Source of the DNA: Kappaphycus alvarezii
Taxonomy: Eukaryota; Rhodophyta; Florideophyceae; Gigartinales; Solieriaceae
Length of the DNA: 64,000 nt
Assembly: GCA_002205965.3 (NCBI GenBank)
Contig: NADL03000681.1
Location: 744,001-808,000, forward strand
Direction of reading: 5' to 3'
Made by a program: the position numbers and the translations under genes. This document shows positions 43,409-53,560 of the stretch, in pieces (the stretch's first letter is position 1; each line of letters begins with the position of its first letter). The notes below the pieces were generated by a model. That model did not search any database. It was not told the DNA's origin and worked only from the letters and a program-made list of their open reading frames with translations.

Positions 43409-44721
43409 ATGATCCACACACCGCCCCAAACCCCGGAGCGTTCAGAGGCCATCGCAACCCTTCGTGCCGCCACCGGCATTTCCACAGACGAGGAGGCCAT
43501 TCGTCTTCTCACCGCTTCCTCATGGGACCTTGACCGTGCCGCCACGCTCTTCCTCGACTCTTCCTCTTCTTCCACCGCCCCTGCTGCCCCTTCTCCTGTC
43601 ACCCCGCCCCCTCCCCCCTACCCGTCAACTGACTACCCCCAACCCCCACATTCGTCTTCCCCGTTGGCTAGTCACCGTGTTTTCCCCGCTCCAATTCGTC
43701 TGGTCTTTCATTTCTACCGTTACTCAAAGCTTACTCAACGCTCTTGGAGGTCCTGCACGAGCCATTGAAAACTCCCCCGGTGACAGTCCCGCCGCCCGAT
43801 TCATCAACTTTTTCAATCAACGTTATGGCACCACTCATCCTCCCTTTTTCAACGGCGGCTACTTTGCCGCTCTTTCTTCCGCCCAGGCTGACATCAAGTT
43901 CCTCATTGTCTATCTGCACAGTGATTCCCATCGTTTAACTCAGTCTTTTGTCCGCGATGTTCTCGCTTCCCCGTCCTTTATGCACGCTACTTCTCCGTTT
44001 GTGTTTTGGGCCTCCTCTATAACTCAACGCGATGGTGCTGCCGCCCACTATGCCTTGAGAGCTCCTGCACTCCCGTTTTTGGCCGTTGTTGCCGCTCCAA
44101 ACTCTCGCATTAACCCGGATGCCGATATGACAAGCGCGAATTTTGGTACTGTTTTGGCAATCAGAGCGGGGCCGCCTGCTTTGGTCGGAGGTGGTGATGG
44201 CGCTGCTAGGTGGTTACAACGAGTTATCGAGAGGCATGGTATCTTGTTGGATGACGTTAGGAGAGCACGGGAGGAGAGGGAGAGTGCTAGGTTGTTGAGG
44301 GAGCAACAAGATGCAGAATATGCTATGGCACTGCAGCAGGATAGGGAAATGGAACGAAAATTAGAGGAGGAAAGGAGGAAGGTTTGAGGCCGAGGAGATG
44401 AGAATCAAGCAACTGGAAATCAGGAGAGAGAGGAAGAGGGAAAACTTGGGAGTTGAGCCTGAGAAAGGCGCTGGAGTCGCCAGTGTCGCATTGAGACTGC
44501 CTGACGGTAGCAAAGTCGGCAGAAGGTTTAAATTAGAAGACAAGTTGGAGGCTGTCTTTGACTGGGCGGAAGTGAATCGTGTTGATATTGAAGTTGCATG
44601 TCTGGTTTGTACGTACCCGCGGAGGAGGTTCAGGTACCCGGAAGATGCAGATACTAGTGTCAAGGATGCTGGCCTGTTTCCTAGTGTTATGCTGCTGTTA
44701 GAGGAACGTGCAGACGAGTAA
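43409..44721 (+). CDS. FAF2: FAF2/UBXD8-like UBA-UAS-UBX protein, two frameshifts
   Basis: ER and lipid-droplet membrane protein that recruits the p97/VCP ATPase to ubiquitinated substrates in ER-associated degradation. The N-terminal UBA-like domain has ATGISTDEEAIRLLTASSWD (residues about 21-40). A hydrophobic hairpin (LPRWLVTVFSPLQFVWSF, about 43,655-43,710) would sit in the membrane. The UAS thioredoxin-like domain includes FNQRYGTTHPPFFNGGYF and IKFLIVYLHSDSH, then FVFWASSI. A coiled coil (about 44,250-44,440) leads to the UBX domain: LRLPDGSKVGRRFKLEDKLE, and YPRRRF in place of the FPR p97-contact loop. Frameshifts lie near 43,650 and 44,385. Length and order match FAF2 rather than FAF1. 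Confidence 0.88.
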
Positions 44722-44779
44722 CTGCCGCGGCGATTGTAGAATGTAGAGGCTTAACTTTACTCGCCGGGTCCCTTGATTT

Positions 44780-45600
44780 TGGTCGTTGGGAGTGGGAGTG
44801 AGTGGATGACGGCAAGGGCAGAGAAAGGCAATGCTAATTGGACCGCAGAGTTGCTGCAGCCTTTATAGATTTGGCTTTTATTGACTTGTGCGCATTGGGC
44901 GGGCGATACAAGTCAGGTTAGCAAGGAGGGGTATGGGGATGGACTGCGAAGGAGGTTGACATGTAGATATCAGTATGTTGAGCGGGCGACTATGTTCACC
45001 GAACCATACGGCGATAAATTCGATGTCAGTATGTTGTGTTTCGTTGTCGGTCGCTGTTGGGAGTGGAAGTGAGTGGAGAGTGGATGCAGGGAAGGGCAGA
45101 GAAAGGCAATTCTAATTGGACCGCAGAGTTGCTGTAGCCTTTATAAGGGTGGTTTTGTTTGACCTGTTTGCATTGGACGGACGGTACAAGTCAGTTTTGC
45201 AAGAAAGGGTATGGGGATGGACTGCGAAGGAGGTTGACATGTAGATATCAGTATGTTGAGCGGGCGACTATGTTCACCGAACCATACGGCGATAAATTCG
45301 ATGTCAGTATGTTGTGTTTCGTTGTCGGTCGCTGTTGGGAGTGGGAGTGAGTGCAGAGTGGATAGAGGGAAGGCAGAGAAAGGCAATACTAATTGGACCG
45401 CAGAGTTGCTGTAGCCTTTATAAGGGTGGTTTTGTTTGACCTGTTTGCATTGGACGGACGGTACAAGTCAGTTTTGCAAGGAGGGGTATGGGGATGGACT
45501 GCGAAGGAGGTTGACATGGAGATATCAGTATGTTGAGCGGGCGACCATGTTCACCAAGCCATCCGGTGATAAATTCAATGTCTGCGTATTTGTTGTCTTG
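44780..45600 (+). repeat. Tandem repeat, about 277-bp unit, three copies
   Basis: Copies start near 44,780, 45,052 and 45,330. Each contains GGACCGCAGAGTTGCTG, a TATA-like CCTTTATA, TGTTTGCATTGGACGG (or variant), GTATGGGGATGGACTGCG and TTCACCGAACCATACGG. The spacing of equivalent points is 278 and 277 bp, not a multiple of three. Each unit has a 63-64-codon frame (44,881-45,072; 45,159-45,350; 45,436 on) with the shared segment GYGDGLRRRLT. The third copy decays after about 45,590. Confidence 0.9.
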
Positions 45601-46599
45601 CACATGCCCTTACGGCCGAGAGAATCTACGCGTAAATGGCACTGCGAATGCGACAACTGCGCGCTTGTCCAAAGTGAGAGCAAGGCAGCAAGCAACATAG
45701 TCGCGATGCAACGATTTTGGTGAAGGTGGAAGGGTCGAATGAACGGGAGATGGCGAAATGGGGATTGACCCTGTTGCCATATGATGAGGGTTGAAAATCG
45801 GAGGTGTGCATCTCGCCGCTCACTTGCCACGAGCGTCGCACTTGTAATTTAGATGCGACTCTAGTGCTGTATGAGGCACCTCTGCAGCACGAGTTGAATG
45901 CAAAAAGACAGCAGGGTGGCTCGTGGTAAGCGTCCGAATGCGCAGATATGGTGAATAGTGGGATTCAGTGTGCACACTGTGAAAACACGGTGCAGGTTGT
46001 GGGATGCGTGCAGTGCAGGTCGACAGGCATGTTGAGAGCGGATTCTACGTTGATGCGTGTGAAGAAACCGTTTACACGATGCACAATCTGGAAAGACATG
46101 ATGGTGTTCCGTTGCGGTAGGATTGAGAAGAGAAAGTAGGGTCGGGGCTTTCCGCGGTTGGTTTGGATGTTGGAATCAGTGTATGGACGGCAGGTATCTT
46201 TGGCATGGTCCAATTTCAGGGGTGGGACGGTTGTTGGTTACAGTGGTGCGGTTGTAGTGTGAGTGATGGTGTCAGGGCGAGAGGTAGGTGATGGGGATGA
46301 TGTGGATGATGGATTTCTGGGATAGAACTTGACGATCGAGATTATCCACACTAGGAATTCGCCCTCTGCCCGGCATCGGCCGGGCGCTTGCAAACCAAGC
46401 TAGGTTTGGAGTTTGCGTAGTTATCATTGCTAAAAAAGGGACCCTGAAACGAAAGTGGCTACCGGCACGATTCATTCGCGGGGCAATGGCACAGGCAGTG
46501 GATGGCACGTTGCGCTTGCACGACCGACGCGACTCAACCCCCCACCATGCAGCAAGGCATCGCCAACAGACGGGGGCGGCGGCATCCCTCCGCCGTCAT
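45601..46599. other. No recognisable gene
   Basis: Contains short frames only, e.g. 45,948-46,139 with scattered Cys, not assigned. One perfect GC hairpin, GCCCGGC-ATCG-GCCGGGC, lies at 46,368-46,385. Candidate tRNA folds around it were not convincing. Confidence 0.5.
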
Positions 46600-46647
46600 A
46601 CACTTGTCAATACCCACGAGGCACTGGTGTAGTGTATTGACAAGTGT
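46600..46647. repeat. Perfect 14-bp inverted repeat, 20-nt spacer
   Basis: Arms ACACTTGTCAATAC (46,600-46,613) and GTATTGACAAGTGT (46,634-46,647). Related half-sites recur nearby: GTATTGTCAAGTG near 46,777. Confidence 0.9.
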
Positions 46648-46745
46648 CTGACGGGGAAGGGATGGTACGAAGGGTTGGACGTTGCACGCTGCGTACATAC
46701 ATGGGTTGTGTGACTGGTGGGAGTGCGCGGCGGTGCATTTCAGAC

Positions 46746-46770
46746 CCGTTGACACTCCACATGTCAACGG
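46746..46770. repeat. Perfect 9-bp inverted repeat, 7-nt spacer
   Basis: CCGTTGACA (46,746-46,754) and TGTCAACGG (46,762-46,770). It shares the TTGACA/TGTCAA core with the repeat at 46,600-46,647. Confidence 0.9.
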
Positions 46771-47400
46771 ACGGTGTATTGTCAAGTGGAAGGCAAAGGG
46801 GTCTGGAATACTGCGTGCAGGAGGTGTGGAGAGGTGCGGAGCGGGTGGGTGTGATGGGGCCTGATGGGCATGTTGGGCATAAAAGGGGAGAATGGAGGGA
46901 ATGCATAGCATTGGATAGTCGGACACATGTACGAGACTTGATCGGTGGAGGTTGTACAATTTGAATTATTTGTAATACTGTACTAGACTGTACTGTAATT
47001 CTGCAAATCTACAAAATCGCATTCTACAACACCAACAAACAACAACCCTCTTCCACGCAATCCACTTCCGCACGTTTACTGCGTTCAAAAAAACCTCACA
47101 GGCCCGTCAGACCCTACAAGCCTGCCACACCTCAACCTTGTAAAAAAATAATCAAAAAAGTAACAACTTCCCGTAAAATCCACCCCAAACAATGCCTTTC
47201 TGCCACATTTCCTCTCCCATTTCCGCAGAACCCCTCCAAGAAAAACAAAAAATCCCCATTTCAAATCGATCCGTTCAAAACCAATCTGCATATAAACCGC
47301 TGTTGTTTCGGTTCTCCACGCCGTCTCCAGTCATCATTTCGACCGTTTCGCTCTACCTCTCCAATTCCTGACACAAACCCTTTAACAACCCGCCCACAGG
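46771..47400. other. Intergenic, pyrimidine-rich towards its right end
   Basis: Contains TACTGTACTAGACTGTACTG at about 46,976-46,995 and becomes C/A-rich on the plus strand before the D-box ORF. An ATG at about 47,191 opens a short frame that may belong to the next gene in a different frame. Confidence 0.5.
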
Positions 47401-47967
47401 GTGCGGGCGCAGGTGCGGGTGCGACCATCGTACCTAAACCCCACATCTGCCCCCCCCCCCCCCTTACCCTCCACCCTCTACCACCCTCTAACCACCACTC
47501 CCAATACCGCTCCCCCAACACCCCCACAATCCCCCAACCAACCATGCCCCGTCCCCCATCGCAAACTCCGAAAACATTCCACCCCACCCTCACAAACACC
47601 CCCTCCACCCGCAACCCCCACACCCGCAACCTCCCCAAATCAAACCCCACCCCAAACCCCAATCCACACGTTCCGTCGTCGCCCGGCCCTGGGTGACATC
47701 ACCAACAAGACAAACTCCATCACCCCCTCAACAAACTATCCCCTCGATTCAAGTCCGCAACCAAGGCCACTCATTCAAGCCACGCCCGCCCCCTCGACAA
47801 CTTTGGCAACATTGAAACCCCGCATATTGTCCCGCAGGACCTTGGCCCTGTGTATGAGCCACCTGCTTTGTTTGACCATCTTGAGATTGCACATTCGTCG
47901 GAAGAGGGAGACTGAAGGTGTGCTGAGGGAGAGGAGGAGGAGGAGAAACATTGGACTAGTTTGTTGA
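47401..47967 (+). CDS. Proline-rich ORF with canonical destruction box
   Basis: 188 codons open, the first two thirds very rich in Pro/Thr. It then carries RRPALGDITNKTN, whose core RPALGDITN (47,680-47,706) fits the D-box R-x-x-L-x-x-I-x-N exactly, the APC/C degron known from cyclin B, securin and relatives. From about 47,745 another frame reads better: PLDNFGNIETPHIVPQDLGP, then ALFDHLEIAHSSEEGD before a stop near 47,915. The true protein may switch to it through a one-base error, giving an acidic C-terminus. A C14 run at 47,450-47,463 upstream is a likely indel site, so the start is uncertain. Securin-like or another mitotic substrate is possible. No cyclin box is present. Confidence 0.4.
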   Translation: MRAQVRVRPSYLNPTSAPPPPLPSTLYHPLTTTPNTAPPTPPQSPNQPCPVPHRKLRKHSTPPSQTPPPPATPTPATSPNQTPPQTPIHTFRRRPALGDITNKTNSITPSTNYPLDSSPQPRPLIQATPAPSTTLATLKPRILSRRTLALCMSHLLCLTILRLHIRRKRETEGVLRERRRRRNIGLVC

Positions 47968-48034
47968 GTCGTGATTCTAGTGTAGGAAAGGTAGAGCTAG
48001 TGAACGATGATCATGACGTCACACACCCCTTTAC

Positions 48035-48064
48035 GCTTGGGCTTGGGCTTGGGCTTGGGCTTGG
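48035..48064 (+). repeat. (GCTTGG)5 microsatellite
   Basis: Five perfect GCTTGG hexamers. Not the plant/animal telomere motif. Confidence 0.95.
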
Positions 48065-49129
48065 GTGGTGGTATCGCCCTTGAGGAAATGTTGCATCATG
48101 ATGAACTGCTCCTGGATGAGGGGGGAGACAGTAATTCCTAGTATGGGGGGAGAGGGAAGGAAGGCCTTGGTATGTATAGGAAAAGGTTGGCACCTGGGAG
48201 GAGAACAAATGTCCGCCACTTGCGAAAAAATAGCGTCAATCAACTTTGGTTTTCTCTGTCTACAGAGTCGCTGTCAACGGTACAGTATGTAGCCCTGTCT
48301 ACAGATCATTGGTGATCGCAACCTACTCAAAAGTCAAAAAGGTTTTTACCGGTCAGGATGTCAGATCGCCAATGGAGCGTCATTTGACCACGTGGTCAAG
48401 GTTGAACAGTATGGAGTCAATTGGTATACACAAAGTGCTGTTCCGCCGCTACGCTAATCGATGTCGCAAACAGGGAATCGTACAACCCGAGACAGTTACT
48501 ACAAGTTGAGAAGAGTTGACAAAGGATGATTCGAATGCTAAGGCTACGGGACAAAATAACCGCGGTCAAAGTTCCAAAAGAAAAAAGAGTGTGAGACGCC
48601 GATTGTCTTGAGGTTCGAGGTCCTCCCTTCGCTTCTGACGCAACCCGAGCAACCAATCTTACTCAGTCACATCGGGTCTGTTATCCATGGCGAACGGGGC
48701 TTCCACTTGAGAATACTTCGGCGGGTTAGTGTGATTTTGGCACTTTCACCGCATCGAGGACACTTTCCCGTTCTAATTTTGTCCCGAGCTCTGGCCTTGC
48801 GAGGTGCTGAAAATGCCCTCCACCGCGTCATCCGCCCCAAGATTTGTCCTCAACGACGGCAGGTCTTGGTCTGCGACCCGAGAAGGTTGTTGGCCTGCGA
48901 CCCGAGAAGGTTCGATGTGATCCCAGCAGGTTGTTTGTCTGGGACCCAAGCAAATTAATGCCGATGAGCCGACCGGGATCATTCGCCAACTGCCGATCTT
49001 CAGTGTCTTGACTTGGAGTGCACGTCAGTCCGGACGTGAATCTGTTTCCCTCTGCATTGTCAACCTCAGATAGCGGCATCGATGATGAAAACTCAACATT
49101 TCGTTGGCCCTGATGAGCTGCCAGCCATC
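48065..49129. other. Interval without recognised genes
   Basis: Contains a 16-bp perfect palindrome with a CACGTG core at 48,384-48,399 and two near-identical copies of CTGCGACCCGAGAAGGTT at about 48,869-48,913, followed by a looser third. Frames of up to 116 codons (48,608-48,958) overlap these repeats and have no motif. Confidence 0.5.
48384..48399. promoter_or_regulatory. 16-bp palindrome with G-box core
   Basis: TTGACCACGTGGTCAA is perfectly self-complementary and centred on CACGTG, the core bound by bHLH and bZIP regulators. No adjacent gene start can be assigned. Confidence 0.4.
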
Positions 49130-50017
49130 CTAATTGCTTTCGTTCTGTGACGCTTGTGCCTGGCTGGCAAGGAAGGCTGTCTCGCCGACCTGAGCAAAAG
49201 AAGAGGGGTTGACGAATGAAGGAGAGAAGCGAAGATCGTCAACAATTCGCGGCATTGCTGAAAAGATCGTTTGAGCACGTCTCAAACGAGCCTCTGTGTC
49301 TGCAGCGGCACGGCGCATGAGCTCAACCTGGTGCTCATTTTCGATTGCGCGAGTACGCCACATGGCCAACTCGGCCTCGGCCCTGTCGACCTGGACACGA
49401 AGACGAGTATCCTCTCTGGGCTTTTGTAAGTCTCGCAGACGAGTTAGTTGGGCTCGACGCAAGACTATTTCGTACACTTTTGAAGCATGGCTGGACTTTT
49501 GTTGTTGAACAAACGCCTCTTGTATTCTGGTCATTTGTTAAGCTTCTGTCCAAAGTGGCCGAGCCGTTTGATGGAAGCATGACTGCTGCGCGATCCTCAA
49601 CAGATGTGGTCCGTACTTTGCGATCCAGTTCATCGTCTCGAAAGCGCTTGTACTCCTCTCTTGCCTCAGTTGCAAGCTTGATGCAATCTTCTTCTGCCGG
49701 AGTTCGAGTTGTGGGACTCTCCGTAACGAGGTCGTGGAGATTGCAAAAATCATCGGCAAATTCTGTGGCGCTTGGAACTTCAAGATCCTTGGATTTGCGC
49801 TTGAAGCGGCAAAGCAGCAGAGGCTGAGTCGGGTTGGCAGGAGAAACAACGGGCTGGATTTCCTGGATGCCTGCAGGTGTGTTGCAGTAGACGGACCTAC
49901 CAGAGGCGGCTGCGGAGCAGGGTCAGCAGGAGCCGGTGTACCGCGGATTGGAAAAGTAGGCATCGACGAAGAATCGGCAGTCGGGGTCGGCTGCACCTCA
50001 CGCTTTGTCGGATGCAT
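49130..50017 (-). CDS. Coiled-coil protein, function unknown, frameshifted
   Basis: Start ATG at 50,015-50,017 (MHPTKREVQPTPTADSSSMP), followed by a Pro/Ser-rich N-terminus. After a shift near 49,825 the better frame reads FKRKSKDLEVPSATEFADDF, CNLHDLVTESPTTRTPAEED and REEYKRFRDDELDRKV. After a second shift near 49,545 the C-terminal 134 codons form a highly charged helix (VQVDRAEAELAMWRTRAI, EHQVELMRRAAADTEARLR) predicted to coil, ending QAQASQNESN. About 290 residues in total. No catalytic motif or family was recognised. Continuity of composition across the breaks argues for one gene. The function cannot be deduced. Confidence 0.55.
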
Positions 50018-51841
50018 TCTTAGTGTGAATGTTAGATCTGCGGAGATAGGGTAGGAAAATGGGTTGAAAGAGGTGAATAGGACGCCCGAGGAAGACGGAC
50101 GTTTGATTTGATAAAATGCACCGTTGAGCAAGTGTGCGAATGATGAAAGAGAAAGGTTCTCCTTCGTGTTGTGGTAGGGTGGGAAGTGGAGAGGGAGAGA
50201 GAGAGAAGAGAGAGGTGTGTAGGAGGGGTAAGGTTGAGTGAAAGGATAGGTGTGAGGGTAAAGGCAACGGCTGTGGGTGAACGAGGGTGAGAGTGAAGGT
50301 TTGAGAGTGCTTGATGGTTGTGTATATGGGTGAAGAGGGGGGGTCAGCGGTGGGGAGAAGTGGCGTAGGGTGGGTTGATAAAGGGTTTGGATGATGGCGG
50401 TTGGCGGTCGTGTGTTCGGCTGATGTTGGGTGCGGAGGGGCGATTGTGATGGTGTGACGGGGTAGGGCTCTGCAATACGGCGGATTTTTCGGGAGGTTTT
50501 CGGGCGGTGAGGTAGACGAGGGCGCGAGGAACGGCGGATAGACGGTAGAGCGTGACAGGTTGAGACCAGAAAGAATCATTTTGGAGCACGTGGGAGGGGC
50601 CAGTTTGCCCTGAGACATTTGACGGTGAAAAATACATATATTTTCGACCTGTTTTTCCTTTTTTTTTCAAAAAAACACTGCCATCTGTGCTGACGGCCTC
50701 GTGAAATGCGTTTTCAGGGCTATTTGTTGACCTGGGAAGCGGGAGAGGTTGTACTTTGCATGGCAGGCCTCCTATTAATGGCATGTCTCCCATTGCCCGG
50801 TTACTTGGTCCAAATAGCTATTTTTATTTTTTAATTTATGTACAGTACAGTTGCACGAGATCTGGAAAGAGCTCATAATGTTCAGTCTGGTTTGATTTTT
50901 CCAATTTTTTTTTCTTGAATGCGCCATACGCCGACGTGGCCGGTTGGCCCAGCTGGTTGCCCTCGTATCGTGGTATCCCGTAACCGCCCAATCTCGTACA
51001 GTAGCCGCGACAGAGATCCGAGGCAGACACCGCCACGTTGGACCACTCATAGGCCCCCGATGACACTTTGGTATCCTTATGCACCCCTCAGTTTCATACA
51101 TCGCTCAATTTCGCATGCGTACAATCCGCAGCCTTCCACCCGTCAACGACTACACCTGCACTAATACCCAGTCTACACACATGCCGCCGTTGCACTGATG
51201 CCCAGTCCACCACATTCCACTGGCCTCCAACGACTGGAATTGTCCACCAATAAACATTTGGAACGACCAGGTCCAATGCCATCCAGCGACTGTAACCGTG
51301 CACAAATCAACCACTGGAACGGCTGGCCGATGTCAGGGGGATGAAAATTTTGAATTTCAAATCGATTTCTTTAGTTAAACATATGCCTGTGCGGCGCCAT
51401 ACCTGGCCAAAACCAGTGCGCCACTCTACTTGTGCTACTGTACTCTACCCTGCTTGCTTGTCAGGAAATTGCTGCCGTTATCGATACTGCGCCAATCTCA
51501 ACTGTACAGTACTGTATGATATTTTATTGCATTAAATATCACTTGACGAACTTCAACAATCTTAGCTTACACTGTCAGCTAGGCTTGTATGCCTCTTATA
51601 ATACATGAAGTAAACATGATTATATATTAAGTATCACTATATTGCTCTAGCTACAGTAAGAGCTAACAGGATGGTCCACGTCGTCCACGTGCAGGGACAT
51701 GCGCGAGAAAATAGCTTGCGCAACTGACGACCAGGTAGTGCAACTGATGCGACTCAACACGCGCTTGCGGATCACTCCGACAGGGGTGCCGAACTTCTCC
51801 GCAATACGCGGCAGAAGACCCTCTATGAAGAGGAACTGTAC
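50018..51841. other. Long interval without recognised genes
   Basis: 50,150-50,470 is purine-rich with GAGAG and GGTGAG runs. 50,640-50,680 has T/A homopolymers. TACAGTAC motifs occur at about 50,840 and 51,505. The minus-strand frame 50,344-50,793 (149 codons) has no recognised motif. The promoter of the coiled-coil gene should lie in the left part. Confidence 0.5.
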
Positions 51842-53560
51842 AATCAGCAATAAAATTTATTTTTCGGCGAAACGACGACCGTGACCTCTTTCCGCCCAGA
51901 ACGAGAACCCCGCCCCGCATTCCCCCACGAAACCGAAAAGAAAAATTCAAAACATTGAACCCGTCTGCAGCCGATCGACCACTTTGGGCGATCTGACGCC
52001 GTTTCAACACTGCTCCGTCCTCTAATGCAAATCCACACCAACGTGTATTTTCCGGCGTCGTCGCATTCCTTGGGGTCACGGAACGTCGTGACCTCTTCCC
52101 CGAAACGAAAAACGAAGCATACAAAAATTTGAACCGGTCCCCAGCCGATCAACCACTCCGGTCATCGCAACCGCCGAAGCCGCCGTCTCTTTCAATTCTG
52201 GTTGGTTGAGCGCTCGGGCCGCTTTGCCATCCTGTCCAACCCAGCCGCGCCCAAAACGTGAGGTCGTCTCTCAACGTGAGCACGGCTGGGTCGTACACCG
52301 GCGGCTCGACGGCAGTGGACTCGTAAATCTCCGAATTTTCTTCTGTTTTCGGAGAATCCCTTTTTTCGAGTTGCACGACGTCGGGAAACATCCAAAGCAT
52401 CAGCATTCGATGTGCGCCGGCACTTTAATTTTTGGGGCTGAGTGCAGTCGACGGTTCAACTGCGGCCGCTGAGCATCTCGCGGCATTCTGGAGGGGGCTA
52501 TACCTGGGGCCGTATATTAAGGGATGAATTGTGATCGTAGTTTGATTACCACGACATGGTCAGTACAATTATGCAGCGCTGAGCAAAGCTTTAACGTATG
52601 AAAAGGGCAGAAAGGACAGATAGGAGATGCGTGAAATCAATCTTGCGGGTGGAAGAAAGCCGTTGGGTAGTTGATCCTGGATATGAAAACGGGAAACAGG
52701 CAAATCAATGTAATGGAACGCAGGTCAACACGTGTGCTACCGGGTCGTGTGTGGACCACTGCAACCACAAAACTGTCGCCACTGGCCAAAGGATCGATGA
52801 TTTCGCGGCAAGGTGCGTGCAGAGGCCTATGTCCGTAGAGAACAAGAGCATGATCCATCGTGGCACAGGAGAGAAGACTAGCAAGATCAGACGCGGGACA
52901 ACAAATCTTGCTCGTTTGGACACAAGGAAAATCATACGTCTTTGCATCATTGCTGCCGTCTAAACGTCTGTTCGATCTACGGGTATGGCGAGCGTGTGAG
53001 TATCCGCCCAAAAAAAGGGTGGAATTTTTGCACACGATGTCGATGTTCCATATCGTTCCGTACCACTACGTACAATTTGCAAATTGCTTGCTTCGTGCAC
53101 TCCATCACCCTTCACTGACAATCCTCCACTACGCTCGCCAAACTGCCGTGACTCGTCAACAAAGTGATCGAAGGAAAGGATGCGTGAGTGTGTTTCCGTG
53201 CGGCGCCCAATGTCCCGGAGGACACGCGGTACGTCTCAATCTTTTTTTCTAATTCCCCGGATCAACCTATTCTAACTCGACTCCACTCCATGCCCCATTG
53301 TGCTGCCTTCCCGCCACCAAAATCTCAATTTGAGCCTCTATTCGTACCCGATACCGCAACCCGCCCCTTCAAGACCAGGTAACATGTCCCAGTCCATTCT
53401 AACCTGCCCCGCTCCTTGAACCCACCTCCGTGCCGATCAATTCCGCGCGCCCCCTTCCGAATTCCTCTTTCTCCCCCGTTCTCACCAAGCCACCCTATCA
53501 TTCCCCCACCCTTTCGCGTTGTAATCATCTTCCACCCACTTCACAACCCTCCAAACCCCC
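51842..53560 (+). repeat. Dispersed repeat block, copy 1
   Basis: Colinear with 62,310-64,000. The stretch 52,380-52,985 matches 62,829-63,440 almost base for base; flanks match with more indels. The left part repeats a smaller unit (around 51,900 and 52,095: GAAACGAAAA..., TTGAAC, GCCGATCAACCACT, then TCTAATGCA and GTGTATTTTCCGG). Both copies carry GCTATACCTGGGGCCG and GCAGCGCTGAGCAAAGC. A 121-codon frame (52,598-52,963) starting MKRAERTDRRCVKS is broken by a one-base difference in copy 2, so conservation looks nucleotide-level rather than protein-level. Element type unknown. Confidence 0.85.

Noticed and set aside
46361..46390. tRNA-like GC hairpin
   Set aside because: The stem GCCCGGC/GCCGGGC is perfect, but no acceptor stem, B box or anticodon arm could be drawn around it on either strand.
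48035..48064. Interstitial telomere repeat
   Set aside because: The hexamer is GCTTGG, not TTAGGG, TTTAGGG or another telomere motif known to me; treated as a microsatellite.
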